DNA of 64,000 nt from Entrophospora sp. SA101 (Eukaryota; Glomeromycota; Glomeromycetes; Entrophosporales; Entrophosporaceae), in contig CAUDNR010000258.1 in NCBI GenBank assembly GCA_958430865.1, positions 33,262 through 97,261 on the forward strand, given 5' to 3'. The position numbers and the translations under genes are program-made. Each line of letters begins with the position of its first letter. Within the stretch, counting starts at the first letter, position 1. Positions 61,617-64,000 of this stretch are shown one piece after another. The notes beneath the pieces are model-generated. The model saw only the letters and a list, made by a program, of their open reading frames with translations, did not search any database and had not been told where the DNA came from.

Positions 61617-62102
61617 ATGAACCATAATAATAATCATTATAATCAAAACCATAATCATAATCAAAATTGTAATCATATTAATCATGGTTATCCTGTTCCA
61701 CTTTCTAATGAACAACGAAACATTATTCCTCGACACGCTACCGTCAGTAATAATCTAACGGGCATTGTCAACAATAATAATTATTTAGTTGACCGTGGCT
61801 CAATTAGTCCGATGAACATCACTCGTATCAATAATCCGGCCAGTTTTACTACCAATGATAATCTCACTGGCTATTATCACTCAGCTAATAATAATTCTAT
61901 TGATCAAAATACTCATTATCAAGTCTCTGTTGATAATGATTTCTTTCGTCAAAACTCTAATAATTTCTTTGGAGTCAGTAATAATAATTTGGATCTACAA
62001 AATAATAATAATAATAATAACTATAATGATTTGACAAGAAATCAACTGATTCTCATGGCAGTTCAGCTTCAAAATATTGTTAATCAACTGTTAAACCGTT
62101 AA
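61617..62102 (+). CDS. Asn/His-rich hypothetical protein
   Basis: A single open frame of 161 codons begins MNHNNNHYNQNHNHN and ends VQLQNIVNQLLNR. The body is low-complexity Asn-rich but includes less biased segments (PVPLSNEQRNIIPRHATVSN; SISPMNITRINN; a terminal amphipathic LTRNQLILMAVQLQNIVNQL that could be a helix). GC is higher than in the flanks and the frame uses varied codons, which supports a real gene. No known domain, signal peptide or membrane segment is visible. A terminal helix after a disordered region suggests an interaction peptide, but that is inference. Confidence 0.5.
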   Translation: MNHNNNHYNQNHNHNQNCNHINHGYPVPLSNEQRNIIPRHATVSNNLTGIVNNNNYLVDRGSISPMNITRINNPASFTTNDNLTGYYHSANNNSIDQNTHYQVSVDNDFFRQNSNNFFGVSNNNLDLQNNNNNNNYNDLTRNQLILMAVQLQNIVNQLLNR

Positions 62103-62201
62103 ATAATAACAACAACAACAACAGAATAATGATATTAATAAATTATTTTACTTTACTATTTATTAAATGGGCATCATTTTTTTAAAATTATAATTAAACG
62201 C

Positions 62202-62362
62202 AAATAAAAGAAAAATGCCTATCTAAAATTCGTGGTTTGTGTAGTTGAAAAAAAGTTGTATATTAGAAAAATCGAAATGCCCATGTAAGCAATTAACTAG
62301 AAAGCATTGAAATTTTTGATCACTTAGAAAAAATATTCTTCATATAGTCAAAGTCGGAGGGT
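62202..62362. repeat. Direct repeat, copy 1
   Basis: AATAAAAGAAAAATGCCTAT...GCAATTAACTAGAAAGCATT...CTTCATATAGTCAAAGTCGG is matched by 63160-63342 in the same orientation at roughly 80% by eye. The repeat flanks the MITE at 62592-63137. Confidence 0.55.
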
Positions 62363-62591
62363 TTAATTAGTTCGGTTCAAGTTTGACTTAACTCTGAACT
62401 TGAACGAGTTTTTTTGAACCTGGACAGAACCTGAACCACACCCGTGAGTTGACTCAAAATCAGTTTAAAGTTTATGCACATGTTCAGGGTTCAAGTACAA
62501 AATTTGACAAACAATTTCTAAATGTGGTTAGAGTCGCCAATTTGCTATATAGAAGATAAAAAACCATTTCTCTATTAATTTTTATTATTTA

Positions 62592-63137
62592 CAGTGTAAC
62601 AAAAAAAAATTGGAAAATTTTATTTGTTTGTTTTTCGATATTGGTTGAATAAAAACGGAGAAAAAACATATCAAAAGAAAACCGAAAATCCGAGGTTTCT
62701 ATTAATATAAATTTGATATGAAAAATTTTTTTAATTGCTTTCAATATTAAGCAACAAAGTTAATTTTTGATCCATTAAAAATCCAATTACAAAAATCTGT
62801 GAACTCATTTTTCACTAATTTGCCAAAAATCATTCCAATTTCAGGAATTTTTAACATTTATTATTTATGTCTCACTTAATAAGTTCACCAAAAAAATTGA
62901 TGTTTCAATACATAAACATTGTGAATAATCATCATATAACTAACAGAAGGTTTTTAAGTTGAAGCTCTTGTGGGTAAATTTCGAACTTAATAAACTTTCA
63001 GACATCCTTTTTAAATCAAAATAGCTTCTTAATCTTTGTAACAACTTTAGGAATGATATTTATATAGTAATTTGCTACTGGAAAGAACAAAAATATTCTT
63101 TTCCTAAATTTCACCAATTTTTTTTTGTTACGCACTG
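62592..63137. mobile_element. Tc1/mariner-type MITE with TA target site
   Basis: The left end is CAGTGTAACAAAAAAAAATT and the right end, reverse complemented, is CAGTGCGTAACAAAAAAAAA, followed in both by TTGG and then diverging. Both ends abut TA (62590-62591 and 63138-63139), the Tc1/mariner target duplication. The 546-bp interior has no transposase, so it is non-autonomous. The dead transposase at 23140-24130 belongs to the same superfamily, but I could not show that its ends match. Confidence 0.7.
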
Positions 63138-63159
63138 TATCTGTATTACTTATTATTAG

Positions 63160-63342
63160 TACAAATAAAGAAAATGTCTAAAAATTCGTGATTTGTAGCT
63201 GGGAAAAAGTGTTGTATATTTAATTGTAAAAAAAATTTGAAAGGCTCATGTGAGCAATTAACTGGAAAGCATTGTAAGTACTCCCAAAATTTTTGGCCAC
63301 TTAGAAAGGTATTCTTTATATAGTCGAAGTTGGATGGCTTAA
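63160..63342. repeat. Direct repeat, copy 2
   Basis: Partner of 62202-62362, with small insertions (for example ACTCCCAAAAT near 63280). Confidence 0.55.
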
Positions 63343-63913
63343 TAATTTTTTTATAGATGTTTTTTTGAAGGTTTTAATGGATAGTAAAACTCCCTGCATA
63401 AGAGATTTATGTCAACAGTTCGTGACCAAATTAAACTTTGAGAGGAACCAAATATAACTATATATATATTTTTATTTTGTTTGTAGATTTCTGAACGGTT
63501 ACACAAATAACACTATTTACATGTCCATTAATTTATTGACGCAAAACCTTTTCTACAACAAAATGTTTTTCAAAATTGACAAACTTGTCTCAAAAACCTT
63601 TATCTTCAATGGAATAAAGCTCACGAGTTAATCAAAAGTTAATCTTTATGTTAAAAATAATAATTATTATACAAGAAAATAATCATTTTGATTCTTTTTA
63701 GACCATCACAAGTTTTCCGCGAGAGCTTTCTAAGAGATTATTTATATACAACATTTACAAATCATGTGGTCTTTTCATCTTTCTGTAATACAATTATTTA
63801 TCTTGCAATTAAAGAATAAAGTGAAGCAACAATTACGAATTTTTTTTACATAGTGTGTGATATTATTTATAAGCTTATATTGATCCTATGAAAAGGTCAA
63901 CTGCTGTTCTAGA
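63343..63913. other. Intergenic DNA, nothing recognised
   Basis: AT-rich with no long frame and no RNA gene seen. Confidence 0.4.
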
Positions 63914-64000
63914 TCATGCAGTATTTAATTGTATATTATTGGTATGATTGCTTACAGGAATGTATTACTCTCCCATCCATATTGATATAGATTATGAAAA
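63914..64000. repeat. Right arm of a long inverted repeat, cut by the window edge
   Basis: Reverse complement of 54657-54742 to the last base of the window, so the match may continue outside. Confidence 0.7.

Noticed and set aside
1..64000. CRISPR arrays, operons, bacterial defence islands or integrated bacterial genes
   Set aside because: Spliced genes, eukaryotic families and dispersed eukaryotic transposons throughout; no regular spaced repeats.

Overview
The window looks like nuclear DNA of an arbuscular mycorrhizal fungus (Glomeromycotina, probably Rhizophagus or a close relative). It is very AT-rich and its genes carry many short introns (about 60-100 bp). Its protein families include BTB-BACK-TLDc proteins, an HMG-box protein of the MATA-HMG type, and relics of the expanded Glomeromycotina kinase family. 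Gene islands are separated by long stretches of decayed transposons and small inverted-repeat elements. Species is inferred from gene content and composition only.

Layout. 1-13.1 kb is almost entirely repeat-derived: a 112-bp element with perfect 32-bp terminal inverted repeats, two copies of a longer inverted-repeat element (one interrupted by a second small element), a kinase relic, a FAR1/MULE-type transposase relic and copies of an unidentified 60-residue repeat peptide. 13.2-20.4 kb is a gene island: an FCP1/NIF-type HAD phosphatase-like protein, the mitochondrial ribosomal protein uL30m (with an apparent 1-nt frameshift), a BTB-BACK-TLDc protein and an R3HCC1/R3HCC1L-like protein. 20.4-27.7 kb is gene-poor and holds a dead Tc1-type transposase and an unprocessed MCM6 helicase pseudogene. 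27.7-37.4 kb is the densest island: a ferric reductase/NOX-type membrane flavocytochrome, a SURF6/Rrp14 ribosome-biogenesis protein and, divergent from it, a complete 22-exon exportin-1 (CRM1). 40.5-42.9 kb carries a BTB-BACK gene with an in-frame stop, followed by a spliced fragment of the USP7/Ubp15 ubiquitin-like region. 45-50 kb has an inverted-repeat-bounded segment, a short gene with only the NEDD1 C-terminal domain, and signal peptidase subunit SPC25. The MATA-HMG protein is at 52.8-53.9 kb. 54-64 kb is again repeat-rich, with one Asn-rich hypothetical gene, a Tc1/mariner-type MITE with TA target site, and large direct and inverted repeats.

Most intact genes are housekeeping (nuclear export, ribosome biogenesis, mitochondrial translation, signal peptide processing) and are not an operon or pathway cluster. 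I reconstructed exon structures by hand and checked reading phase across every junction given. No tRNA, rRNA or CRISPR was seen. I did not find a convincing new multi-gene system. The most interesting items are three predicted GC-AG introns in exportin-1, the BTB/USP7-fragment locus, the stand-alone NEDD1 C-terminal domain, the MCM6 pseudogene with introns still visible, and the small repeat families.
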